Source: Paenacidovorax caeni | Lineage (GTDB): Bacteria > Pseudomonadota > Gammaproteobacteria > Burkholderiales > Burkholderiaceae_C | Length of the DNA: 64,000 bases | NCBI RefSeq assembly: GCF_001298675.1 | Contig: NZ_CYIG01000011.1 | Coordinates: forward strand, 24,145-88,144 | Direction: 5' to 3' | Shown here: positions 26,339 to 34,979 of the stretch, in pieces | Layout of the letters: each line of letters begins with the position of its first letter | Numbering within the stretch: the stretch's first letter is position 1 | Notes under the pieces: model-generated | Database searches by the model: none | Told to the model about the DNA's origin: nothing | What the model saw: only the letters and a program-made list of their open reading frames with translations | Program-made: the position numbers and the translations under genes

Positions 26339-27607
26339 ATGCACGATGCCGCGCCCCCTCCGCTGCACCCCCACCCGTCCGCGCGAACGCTCCCTGTCTC
26401 CTGGTACCGCCGCAGCACCGGCCGTGCGGCCCTGTGCATGCTGCTCCTCGCGGGCACGCTCGGCGCCTGCTCAAAGCAGAGCCCGGCACCCGCCGCCACC
26501 GAGGCCGTAGCCGAAGTGGGCGTGGTCACACTGCAGCCGCAGCATCAACAGCTCGACACCACGCTCCCTGGGCGCACGCGTGCCTCGCTCAGCGCCGAGG
26601 TGCGCCCCCAGGTGTCAGGCATTCTGCAAAAGCGCCTGTTCACCGAGGGTGCGCTGGTGCGCCAAGGCCAGCCGCTGTACCAGATCGACGATGCCGCGCT
26701 ACGCGCCACCGAGGCCAGCGCCCAGGCCGCGCTCGCCAAGGCCGAAGCCAGCGCCCGCACGCTGGAGGCCACGGCCCGGCGCAACGCCGAACTGGTGAAG
26801 ATCGACGCCATCAGCCAGCAGGTGCATGACGAAAGCCAGGCGGCGGCGGCGCAGGCGCGCTCCGACGTGGCGGTGGCCCGTGCCAACCTGGAGACAGCGC
26901 GCATCAACCTCAAGTACAGCCGCATCGAGGCGCCAATCACGGGCCGCACGGCGCTGTCTACCGTGACGCCCGGCGCGCTGGTCACGGCCAACCAAGCGAG
27001 TGCCTTGACCACCATCGTGCAGCTCGACCCACTGTACGTGGACTTCACGCAGTCAAGCACCGAACTGCTGCAGCTGCAGCGCGAGATCGCGGCGGGGCGC
27101 TACGCCCGGGTGGATGGCGACAAGATTCCCGTACGCATCCGCCTGGACGACGGCACCGAGTACGCCCACCAGGGCAAGCTGGCGTTCTCGGGCGTGATCG
27201 TCAACGACACCATGGGCACCGTCACGCTGCGCGCCGTCGTCCCCAATCCCAAGGGCGAACTCATGCCCGGCATGTACGTGCAGGCGCTGCTGCCCACGGC
27301 GCTGGCGCCCGACGCGCTGCTGGTGCCCCAGCAGTCGGTGACGCGCGACCTCACAGGCCGCCCCAGCGTGCTCGTGGTCAAGGCCGGCGACGTGGTCGAA
27401 AAGCGCGACGTCACGCTCGACCGCGCCATTGGCAGCCAGTGGCTGGTGCAAGGCGGCCTGCAGGCCGGCGAGCGCGTGGTGGTGGAGGGCTTCCAGCGCA
27501 TCAAGCCGGGCAGCCAGGTCAAGCCGGTGGAGGTGGACATGGCCGCCAAAGCCGAGCGCAAGAGCCCGCCGGGCCAGCCACCGGCGCCCAGCAGCGCGGC
27601 GCGCTAA
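26339..27607 (+). CDS. RND efflux periplasmic adaptor (membrane fusion lipoprotein)
   Basis: A 422-residue AcrA/MexA-type adaptor. The lipobox LGAC (LLLAGTLGACSKQ) after a hydrophobic stretch predicts lipidation and inner-membrane anchoring; the 25-residue N-region before it is long. The barrel-sandwich and hairpin segments follow: VRPQVSGILQKRLFTEGALV, the helical hairpin rich in Ala/Glu, and YSRIEAPITGRTALSTVTPG. The C-terminal membrane-proximal domain ends PGSQVKPVEVDM. It is first gene of the pump operon; the permease starts 15 bp after its stop. Confidence 0.94.
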   Translation: MHDAAPPPLHPHPSARTLPVSWYRRSTGRAALCMLLLAGTLGACSKQSPAPAATEAVAEVGVVTLQPQHQQLDTTLPGRTRASLSAEVRPQVSGILQKRLFTEGALVRQGQPLYQIDDAALRATEASAQAALAKAEASARTLEATARRNAELVKIDAISQQVHDESQAAAAQARSDVAVARANLETARINLKYSRIEAPITGRTALSTVTPGALVTANQASALTTIVQLDPLYVDFTQSSTELLQLQREIAAGRYARVDGDKIPVRIRLDDGTEYAHQGKLAFSGVIVNDTMGTVTLRAVVPNPKGELMPGMYVQALLPTALAPDALLVPQQSVTRDLTGRPSVLVVKAGDVVEKRDVTLDRAIGSQWLVQGGLQAGERVVVEGFQRIKPGSQVKPVEVDMAAKAERKSPPGQPPAPSSAAR

Positions 27608-27622
27608 ACACAAGGCACCGCC

Positions 27623-30600
27623 ATGGCGCAGTTCTTCATCAACCGGCCCATCTTCGCCTGGGTCATCGCCATCGTCATCATGCTCGCCGGGGCTTTGTCG
27701 ATCAAGACACTGCCCTTGGAGCAGTACCCTGATATCGCACCGCCACGCGTGACCATCGGCGCGCAGTACACCGGCGCATCGGCCGAGACGGTGGAAAACT
27801 CGGTCACGCAGATCCTGGAGCAACAGATCAAGGGCATCGACAACATGCTCTACATGAACTCGACCAGCAATGCGTCGGGCCAGTCGCGCATCACGCTGAC
27901 CTTCGCGCCGGGCACCAACATCGACGTGGCCCAGGTGCAGGTGCAGAACAAAATCCAGGGTGCAGTCAACCGCCTGCCCGACAGCGTCAAGAGCAGGGGC
28001 GTCTTCATCAACAAGGGCGGGCAGGACTTCCTCGTCACCTACAGCTTCTACTCGGCCGACCCGGACATGGACGAGGTGGACATCGGCGACTACATCAACA
28101 GCAACCTCGTCGATGTGATCGGCCGCATCGAGGGCGTGGGCGACATCAACGTCTTCGGCACCTTCTACGCCATGCGCATCTGGATGGACCCGGCGAAGAT
28201 GGAAAAGTACCGCCTGATGCCCTCCGACCTGGTAGCCGCGCTGAACAACCAGAACGCCCAGGTCTCGGCCGGCCAGCTGGGCGCACTGCCGGCGGTGAAG
28301 AACCAGCAGCTCAATGCCACCATCACGGCGCGCACCAAGCTCAAGACGCCGGAGGAGTTTGAGGCCGTCGTGCTCAAGACCGCCACCGACGGCGCGGTCG
28401 TCACCATCAAGGACGTGGCACGCGTCGAGCTCGCGGCGGACAACCTGTCGATCCAGGCCAAGCTCAATGGCATGCGCGGCGCGGGCATGGGCATCATCCT
28501 GGCCGACGGTGCCAACGCCATGGCCGTATCGGACGCCGTGGCCGCCAAGCTGGCCGAGCTCAAGCCCTACTTCCCCAACAAGATCGACTACTTCGTCAGC
28601 TCCGACTCCACGCCCTTCGTGCGCGCCTCCATCCACGAGGTGGTCAAGGCGCTGGCCGAGGCCATGGTGCTGGTGGTGCTGGTGATGTTCGTGTTTCTGC
28701 AGAACCTGCGCGCCACGTTGATTCCGGCCATCGCCGTGCCGGTGGTGCTGCTGGGCACCTTTGGGGTGCTGTCGGCAGCGGGCTACTCCATCAACACGCT
28801 GACCATGTTCGCCATGGTGCTGGCCATCGGCCTGCTGGTGGACGACGCCATCGTCGTTGTCGAGAACGTGGAACGCGTGATGCACGAGACGGGCCAGTCG
28901 GCCAAGGAGGCTACGCGCGCCTCGATGAAGGAAATCACGCCCGCGCTGGTGGGCATCGGCGTCACGCTGTCTGCCGTGTTTGTGCCCATGGCCTTTTTCG
29001 GTGGCTCCACGGGGGTGATCTACCGCCAGTTCTCCATCACCATCGTCGCCGCCATGGCCCTGTCGGTGTTCGTGGCGCTCACGCTCACCCCGGCGCTGTG
29101 CGCCACCATCCTGAAGCCGCCGGTGGCCCAGGGCCATGGGCCGCTGCGCTCCGGGTTGCTGGGCCTGTCGGACCGTTTCTTCCGCTGGTTCAATCGCAGC
29201 TTTGACGCCACGGCCGCACGCTACCAGGGCACGGTGGCCTACACGCTGCACCGCACCAAGCGCATGGTGCTGATCTTCATCGGCGTGTGTGCGGCAGTGG
29301 CGTTGCTGATGCACCGGCTGCCCACCTCGTTCCTGCCCGACGAGGACCAGGGCTTTCTGTACGTGAACGTCAACCTACCCTCGGGCGCCGCCGACGCGCG
29401 GCTTCAGGACGTGCTCGACCAGGTGCGCGCGTACCTGCTGCGCCAGCCGGAGATTCTCAGCTTCTACCAGGTCTCGGGCCTGAATGGCGACCAGAGCTCG
29501 GCACGCGGCTTCGTCCGCCTCAAGCCCTGGAGCGAGCGCCCGCTGGCCGCGCAGTCGGCGGCCGCCGTGGCCCAGCGCGCGACCAAGGAGCTAAGCGCGA
29601 TCCGCGACGCGCGCGTGATCATCGTGCTGCCGCCCGCCGTGCGCGGCCTGGGCGCGAGTTCAGGGTTCAACTTCATGCTCAAGGACATCAACGCCGTAGG
29701 CCACGAAGCACTGCTGGCCGCGCGCGACCGCGTGCTCAGCGCCATGCGCCAGCATGGCGAGCTGACCGGCGTGCGCACCACCAACCTGGAGGACGCGACC
29801 GAGCTGCGCCTGGACATCGACGACCGCAAGGCCGCGGCCCTGGGGCTGTCGTACAGCGACATCAACAACGTGCTCTCCAGCGCCATGGGGGGCACCTACG
29901 TGAACGATTTCCTGAACAACAGCCGCATCAAGCGCGTCTACATCCAGGGCGATGCGCCGCACCGCATGCTGCCGCAGGACATCGCCAAATGGACGGTGCG
30001 CAACCAGAACGGCGAAATGGTGCCCTTCAGCGCCTTCTCCCGCACCTACTGGGCCTACGGCTCGCCGCAGCTCATGCGCTACAACGGCAGCCCAGCCTAC
30101 GAGTTCGAGGGCCGTGCCGCGCCGGGCGTCAGTTCGGGCACGGCCATGCAGATTGTGGAAGACATCCTCAAGACCCTGCCGCCCGGCATCGGCTACGAGT
30201 GGACCGGCGCCTCGCTGCAGGAGCGCCAGTCGGGCGCGCAGGCGCCGCTGCTCTACGCCATCTCCATCCTGTTCGTGTTCCTGTGCCTGGCGGCGCTGTA
30301 CGAGAGCTGGACGGTGCCACTGTCGGTGATGCTGGCCGTGCCGCTGGGCGTGGTGGGCGCACTGCTGTTCACCACGCTGCGCGGGCTGACCAACGACGTG
30401 TACTTCCAGGTCGGCCTGCTGACCACGGTGGGGCTGGCGGCGAAGAACGCCATCCTGATCGTGGAGTTCGCCGTGCAACTGCAGGAGCAGGGCCGCAGCG
30501 TGTTCGACGCCACGGTGGCTGCCGTACGGCTGCGCCTGCGTCCCATCCTGATGACCTCGCTGGCCTTCGGCTTCGGCGTGATTCCGCTGGCCATCGGTAC

Positions 30601-30766
30601 CGGCGCCGGTGCCGGCGGGCGCAACGCCATCGGCACGGCCGTGCTCGGCGGCATGGCCGCTTCCACGGTACTGGGTATCTTCCTGGTGCCGGTGTTCTTC
30701 CTGCTGGTGCGCAGCTGGTTCAAGAGCCGCTCGCGCCACGACGATGCACAGAAGCACGCGGCATGA
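27623..30766 (+). CDS. RND multidrug efflux permease (AcrB/MexB/HAE1 type)
   Basis: A 1047-residue inner-membrane proton-driven pump. The N-terminus MAQFFINRPIFAWVIAIVIM is typical. The proton-relay aspartates are in MVLAIGLLVDDAIVVVENVE, and the relay lysine is in LAAKNAILIVEFAVQLQEQG. Twelve membrane segments and two large periplasmic loops are present, and the length is full. It forms a tripartite pump with the flanking adaptor and outer-membrane channel. Drug or organic-hydrocarbon substrates are plausible; no local TetR-type repressor is seen. Confidence 0.96.
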   Translation: MAQFFINRPIFAWVIAIVIMLAGALSIKTLPLEQYPDIAPPRVTIGAQYTGASAETVENSVTQILEQQIKGIDNMLYMNSTSNASGQSRITLTFAPGTNIDVAQVQVQNKIQGAVNRLPDSVKSRGVFINKGGQDFLVTYSFYSADPDMDEVDIGDYINSNLVDVIGRIEGVGDINVFGTFYAMRIWMDPAKMEKYRLMPSDLVAALNNQNAQVSAGQLGALPAVKNQQLNATITARTKLKTPEEFEAVVLKTATDGAVVTIKDVARVELAADNLSIQAKLNGMRGAGMGIILADGANAMAVSDAVAAKLAELKPYFPNKIDYFVSSDSTPFVRASIHEVVKALAEAMVLVVLVMFVFLQNLRATLIPAIAVPVVLLGTFGVLSAAGYSINTLTMFAMVLAIGLLVDDAIVVVENVERVMHETGQSAKEATRASMKEITPALVGIGVTLSAVFVPMAFFGGSTGVIYRQFSITIVAAMALSVFVALTLTPALCATILKPPVAQGHGPLRSGLLGLSDRFFRWFNRSFDATAARYQGTVAYTLHRTKRMVLIFIGVCAAVALLMHRLPTSFLPDEDQGFLYVNVNLPSGAADARLQDVLDQVRAYLLRQPEILSFYQVSGLNGDQSSARGFVRLKPWSERPLAAQSAAAVAQRATKELSAIRDARVIIVLPPAVRGLGASSGFNFMLKDINAVGHEALLAARDRVLSAMRQHGELTGVRTTNLEDATELRLDIDDRKAAALGLSYSDINNVLSSAMGGTYVNDFLNNSRIKRVYIQGDAPHRMLPQDIAKWTVRNQNGEMVPFSAFSRTYWAYGSPQLMRYNGSPAYEFEGRAAPGVSSGTAMQIVEDILKTLPPGIGYEWTGASLQERQSGAQAPLLYAISILFVFLCLAALYESWTVPLSVMLAVPLGVVGALLFTTLRGLTNDVYFQVGLLTTVGLAAKNAILIVEFAVQLQEQGRSVFDATVAAVRLRLRPILMTSLAFGFGVIPLAIGTGAGAGGRNAIGTAVLGGMAASTVLGIFLVPVFFLLVRSWFKSRSRHDDAQKHAA

Positions 30767-32172
30767 CGGTAAAACCCTTGCTGTGCACTGCGGCGCTGCT
30801 GCTGGCGGGCTGCAACCTCGCGCCCACGCACCAGACACCGCCCCTGCCCGTTCCGCAAGCTGTCTCTGCCCAGGGCGCGCCCGCGCAAGCGGACGAATCC
30901 GCCCTGCGGGAGGCCCAGGGCATGCAGTGGCTGCAATCGCCCGCGCTGCGCGAGGTTGTGGCCCTGGCGCTCACGCACAACCGCGACCTGCGCGTGGCGG
31001 TGGAGAACATCGAGAAAGCCCGCGCCCAGTACGGCATCAGCCGCGCCGACTTGCTGCCCGGCGTGAACGCCCAGGCCCAGGCCAACCGCGCCCGCACGGC
31101 CGCCGACCTGAACGCCAGCGGCAACGCCACCCTCGCCACGCAGTACACGGCGCAGCTCGGCTTCGCCAGCTACGAGCTCGACCTGTGGGGGCGCGTGCGC
31201 AACCTGAACGAAGCAGCCTTGCAGCAATTCCTGCAAAGCCAGGAGAACCAGCGCAACGTGCGCATCGGCCTGGTGGCCGACGTGGCCACGGCCTGGCTCA
31301 CGCTGGCAGCCGACCAGGCGCGCCTGCAGCTGGCCCGCGACACCCTGGCCAGCCGCGTCAAAGCGCTGGAACTGACGCGGCGCATGCACCAGCTCGGCGC
31401 GGTCTCGGGGCTGGTGCTGGCGCAGAACCAGACCACGGTGGACACCGCACGCGGCGACGTGGCCAGCACCACGGCCCAGGTCGAGCGCGACCGCAACGTG
31501 CTGCAACTGCTGGCGGGCGGCACCGTGCCGCAACACCTGTTGCCGACGGCGCAAACCCTGGGCCTGCAGGAGTCGGCCGACGTGGCAGCGCTGCCCCCCG
31601 TGCCAGTGCCATTGCCCTCGACCGTGCTGCTGCGCCGCCCCGACGTGCAAGCGGCCGAGAGCACGCTGCGCGCCATGAACGCCAACATCGGCGCCGCGCG
31701 CGCAGCGCTGTTCCCCACCATCAGCCTCACGGCCAACGTGGGCACGGGCAGCACCGAGTTGGAGCAGCTGTTTGGCAACGACAACAGCACCTGGAGCTTC
31801 GTGCCGCTGGTGCGCCTGCCTATCTTCGACGGTGGACGCAACCGCGCCGGCGTGCAGGTGGCCGAGAGCAACCAGCGCATCGCCCTGGCGCAGTACGAGA
31901 AAGCCGTGCAAACGGCTTTCCGCGAAGCCGCCGACGTGCTGGCCGACCTGGCGCAGTGGCGCGAGCGCCTGGCGGCGCAGGCCAGCATGGTGGCGAACAC
32001 GCAAAAAGCGTTCGACCTGTCGGACGCACGCTTCAAGGCCGGCGTGGACAACTACCTCGCAGTGCTGGACGCGCAACGCAGCCTGTACGCCGCGCAGCAA
32101 ACGCTGATTGGCCTGCGCCTGTCGGAGCAGGTCAACCGCGTGACGCTGTGGAAGGTGCTGGGCGGAGAGTGA
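30763..32172 (+). CDS. RND efflux outer-membrane channel lipoprotein (NodT/OprM family)
   Basis: A 469-residue TolC-like channel. The signal peptide ends in a lipobox LLAGC (ALLLAGCNLAP). Two homologous OEP halves follow, with the typical NRDLRVAVENIEKARAQYGI, FASYELDLWGRVRNLNEAAL and LRRPDVQAAESTLRAMNANI stretches. The ATG overlaps the permease TGA (ATGA), so the three pump genes are coupled. A degenerate family B element follows the stop. Confidence 0.95.
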   Translation: MTVKPLLCTAALLLAGCNLAPTHQTPPLPVPQAVSAQGAPAQADESALREAQGMQWLQSPALREVVALALTHNRDLRVAVENIEKARAQYGISRADLLPGVNAQAQANRARTAADLNASGNATLATQYTAQLGFASYELDLWGRVRNLNEAALQQFLQSQENQRNVRIGLVADVATAWLTLAADQARLQLARDTLASRVKALELTRRMHQLGAVSGLVLAQNQTTVDTARGDVASTTAQVERDRNVLQLLAGGTVPQHLLPTAQTLGLQESADVAALPPVPVPLPSTVLLRRPDVQAAESTLRAMNANIGAARAALFPTISLTANVGTGSTELEQLFGNDNSTWSFVPLVRLPIFDGGRNRAGVQVAESNQRIALAQYEKAVQTAFREAADVLADLAQWRERLAAQASMVANTQKAFDLSDARFKAGVDNYLAVLDAQRSLYAAQQTLIGLRLSEQVNRVTLWKVLGGE

Positions 32173-32174
32173 CG

Positions 32175-32275
32175 TGCCACGCCCCTGAGGCGCTTCGCGC
32201 CTTACCCTCTCACGCCCTCCATGAAAGGGGGACGCCGCCCTCGCTCGGTGACCCGCGCAGAGGCCGCGCCGGCTT
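32175..32275 (+). repeat. Family B 3'-end repeat, copy 3 (degenerate)
   Basis: It begins 5 nt after the efflux-channel stop: CACGCCCCTGAGGCGC, TTCGCGCCTTACCC, a diverged centre, GGGGGACGCCGCC, then AGGCCGCGCCGG. The order of blocks and the orientation relative to the upstream gene match the full copy after fabI. Confidence 0.7.
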
Positions 32276-32310
32276 CAGGGGTCGAGGGTAAAGCGCAGCG
32301 CCATGGATTT

Positions 32311-32366
32311 AAACAAAAATAGCCACCAGCCCTTTACAGACAAGCGCTAGCAGCTATCAAATCAGG
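32311..32366 (-). repeat. Family A repeat, copy 6, encoding the C-terminus of HMG-CoA lyase
   Basis: Minus-strand order: GATTTGATAGCTGCTAGCG, CTTGTCTGTAAAGG, GCTGGTGGCTATTTTTG. The TAA at 32334-32336 sits in the spacer between half-sites and ends the lyase gene. Confidence 0.8.
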
Positions 32367-33281
32367 AGTGCCTTGCCCGGCACGCTTGTTCAACAGCGCC
32401 ACGGCCACGCGCGAGCCGCTCTTGCGGCCGAGGAAATCGCTGATGTACGCGCCCGCATCGACCAGCTTGTCCAGGTCGATGCCGGTCTCGATGCCCATGC
32501 CGTGCAGCAGGTACACCAGGTCCTCGGTGGCCACGTTGCCGGTGGCGCCCTTGGCGTAGGGGCAGCCGCCCAGGCCCGCCACCGAAGACTGGAAGTTCCA
32601 CACGCCCAGCTCCAGCGCCGCCAGCGTGTTCGACAGGGCCTGGCCGTAGGTATCGTGGAAGTGGCCAGACACGGCATCGAGTTCGTAGTGCTGCAGCGTC
32701 GCCGCGATGGCGCGCTGCACCTTCAGCGGCGTGCCCACGCCGATGGTGTCGGCCACGTCCACGCGCTGCACGCCGATGCCCTTCATCAGCCCCGCCAGGT
32801 AGGCCACGCGCTCGGGCGCGATCTCGCCCTCGTAGGGGCAGCCCACGGTGCAGCTCATGGCGCCGCGCACGGCCACGCCTGCGGCGCGCGCCGCCTCGAC
32901 CACCGGCGCGAACCGCTCGATGCTCTCGGCAATCGAGCAGTTGATGTTCTTCTGGCTGAACGCCTCGCTGGCGGCGCCGAAGACGACGATTTCGTCAGGC
33001 CGGTCGGCCACGGCCGCCTCCCAGCCCTTGAGGTTGGGCGTGAGCACGCTGTAGCGCACCCCGGCCTGGCGCGCGATGCCGGACATGACGGCGTGGTTGT
33101 CGGCCATCTGCGGCACCCACTTGGGGCTGACGTAGCTGGTCACCTCGATCTCGCGCAGGCCCGCGTCCTGCAGGCGCTGCACCAGGCCGATCTTGACCTC
33201 GCTGGGCACGGCCTGCTTTTCGTTCTGCAGGCCGTCGCGCGGGCCGACGTCGATGATGCGTACGCGGGTGGGGATGTTCAT
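32334..33281 (-). CDS. liuE: Hydroxymethylglutaryl-CoA lyase
   Basis: A 315-residue TIM-barrel lyase splitting HMG-CoA to acetyl-CoA and acetoacetate, the last step of leucine breakdown. Motifs: RIIDVGPRDGLQNE (metal site), GHFHDTYGQALSNT (His-x-His) and the catalytic-cysteine loop SVAGLGGCPYAKGATGN. The start MNIPTR at 33279-33281 is used; the upstream in-frame region is not conserved. The last eight residues (LIAASACL) come from a family A repeat that also supplies the stop. It is the distal gene of the liu group, 20 bp after the phosphoethanolamine-transferase gene. Confidence 0.95.
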   Translation of the reverse strand: MNIPTRVRIIDVGPRDGLQNEKQAVPSEVKIGLVQRLQDAGLREIEVTSYVSPKWVPQMADNHAVMSGIARQAGVRYSVLTPNLKGWEAAVADRPDEIVVFGAASEAFSQKNINCSIAESIERFAPVVEAARAAGVAVRGAMSCTVGCPYEGEIAPERVAYLAGLMKGIGVQRVDVADTIGVGTPLKVQRAIAATLQHYELDAVSGHFHDTYGQALSNTLAALELGVWNFQSSVAGLGGCPYAKGATGNVATEDLVYLLHGMGIETGIDLDKLVDAGAYISDFLGRKSGSRVAVALLNKRAGQGTPDLIAASACL

Positions 33282-33301
33282 GGTCGTGCTCCGGAAGGGG
33301 A

Positions 33302-34906
33302 TCAATGCAGCGGGCCGCCCTGGGCGCGCACGTCGCAGGCATTGGCCTGGGCGCGCGCACGGTAGGGCTGGCCGCCGAGCAGGGGTTCGGGCGCATCCTG
33401 CGGCGCGCCCAGGGAAGGGTAGGCGGTGGCGCCACCGTAGCCGAGCAGGTCGGCCACCGTGGCGGCGAAGACACGGTTGTCCAGGCGCGGCAGGCCCTCA
33501 GGCGCAGGCTGCGCATGGTGCGCCAGTTGCGCGGCCCAGGCAGGCTGGGCGGCACGGAAGGCAGCGTTGCTCCAGGCCAGCAGCGGCACCTCGTAGGCGC
33601 TGCGCGCGCTGCCGTGGGTGTAGTTGCCGCCGCAGTCGAGCAGGTTCAGGCCGTGGTCCGAGAGGTACAGCAGCACCGCGCGGCGGCCCTGGCCCTCGGC
33701 CTGCAGCAGGCCAATCCACTGCGCCAGCAGTTCGCTGGCGTAGGCAATGCTGTTGTCGTACACGTCGTCCCAGTGCGCGCGCTCGGGCGGGTAGCGCTTG
33801 CCGGTGCGCGGGTGGCTGCCGTAGGTGTGCAGCGTGACCAGCAGCGGCTGCGCGCTTTCACGCGCCTCGCCCAGCGCCTGCTGCAGCAGCGGCGTGAGCG
33901 CGCCGTCGTATTCGCCGTCGGGCAGGTTGACGTACCAGTCGGAGCGCTGGCGGTAGGCAGCGTGGAAAAACGTCTCCGCCGTGCCCGAAGTGCTCTGGTT
34001 GCTGAACGTGGCAACACGAAAGCCCGCCGCGCGCGCCCAGTCCAGGTAGGTGGGCAGGCCCTGCGGCGGCAGGTGCTCCAGCCCCTGGCCGCTCAGCAGC
34101 ACGGGCAGCGCGAGCGCGGTGTTGTTGCCGTTGGCCAGCACGGGCAGCGCCTGCAAATCGGCTTGCAGGGGCCGCAGGGCGGCGTTGGTGTCGTGTCCGG
34201 CATAGCCCAGCAGCGACCAGCGCTGCGCGCTGGCGCTCTCGCCAATCACCAGCACGATCAGGTCGGCGCGCGCCGGCGCGGTGGGCGCAGCCACGCGCGG
34301 CACGGCAAAAATCTGGTGCGACGCCACCTGCTGGCGTGCATACGACTCGAACATGGCCACGGGATAGACGCGGTTGATCTTGCGCAGCGTGGCCTCGACG
34401 CTGTCGCCCTTGAAGGCCGACACCACGCCCCAGGCCACCCACACCAGCCCCAGCAGCGCCAGCACGCGGCGCCAGGCCTTGCGCCGCACCGGCCGCGCGC
34501 GCCGCGCCAGCCACCAGGCCACGGCAGTGGCGGGTGCCAGCCACGCCAGCAGCCACAGCGCATCGCGCCAGCGCCACGAGGACGCGTACTCCACCGCTTC
34601 CTGTGCATGCGAGCCGAGCAGCGTGAACCAGAAGTACTCGTCAGGCGCCGAGCGCACGGCCAGGAAGTAGCCCAGGTACACGGCACCGATCAGCACCAGC
34701 AGCCACGCCGCGGCCTGGCCCACGCGGCGCCACAGGAATACCGGCGCCAGCACTGCCGCCGACACCACGGTGTCGAGCAAGGTGCGCCCGCTGGGCCACA
34801 TCCAGAGCACGGGACTGCACAGGAACCACCAGGCCAGCGCCAGCCGCCACAGCGGCGGCGCCGGAGAATCGTCCTGGGAGGTTGGGGTCGGGAGTAAAGC
34901 CTGCAT
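33302..34906 (-). CDS. Phosphoethanolamine transferase / alkaline-phosphatase-fold membrane sulfatase family
   Basis: A 534-residue inner-membrane protein with about five N-terminal membrane segments (to about residue 165) and a periplasmic hydrolase domain. The metal/nucleophile motif is LIVLVIGESASAQRWSLLGY; the nucleophile position after GE is Ser (EptA has Thr), as in CptA-like members. The second metal motif is LLYLSDHGLNLLDCGG. It would add phosphoethanolamine to lipid A, LPS core or another glycan. It lies inside the leucine cluster, between liuD and the lyase, with no evident link to that pathway. Confidence 0.88.
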   Translation of the reverse strand: MQALLPTPTSQDDSPAPPLWRLALAWWFLCSPVLWMWPSGRTLLDTVVSAAVLAPVFLWRRVGQAAAWLLVLIGAVYLGYFLAVRSAPDEYFWFTLLGSHAQEAVEYASSWRWRDALWLLAWLAPATAVAWWLARRARPVRRKAWRRVLALLGLVWVAWGVVSAFKGDSVEATLRKINRVYPVAMFESYARQQVASHQIFAVPRVAAPTAPARADLIVLVIGESASAQRWSLLGYAGHDTNAALRPLQADLQALPVLANGNNTALALPVLLSGQGLEHLPPQGLPTYLDWARAAGFRVATFSNQSTSGTAETFFHAAYRQRSDWYVNLPDGEYDGALTPLLQQALGEARESAQPLLVTLHTYGSHPRTGKRYPPERAHWDDVYDNSIAYASELLAQWIGLLQAEGQGRRAVLLYLSDHGLNLLDCGGNYTHGSARSAYEVPLLAWSNAAFRAAQPAWAAQLAHHAQPAPEGLPRLDNRVFAATVADLLGYGGATAYPSLGAPQDAPEPLLGGQPYRARAQANACDVRAQGGPLH

Positions 34907-34979
34907 AAACGATCGGCCGCGCCGCGCCGGGCAAAAAAGTGCAACCCCCGAGCGTACCGCGCGCGCCGCCGCCGCGCTG

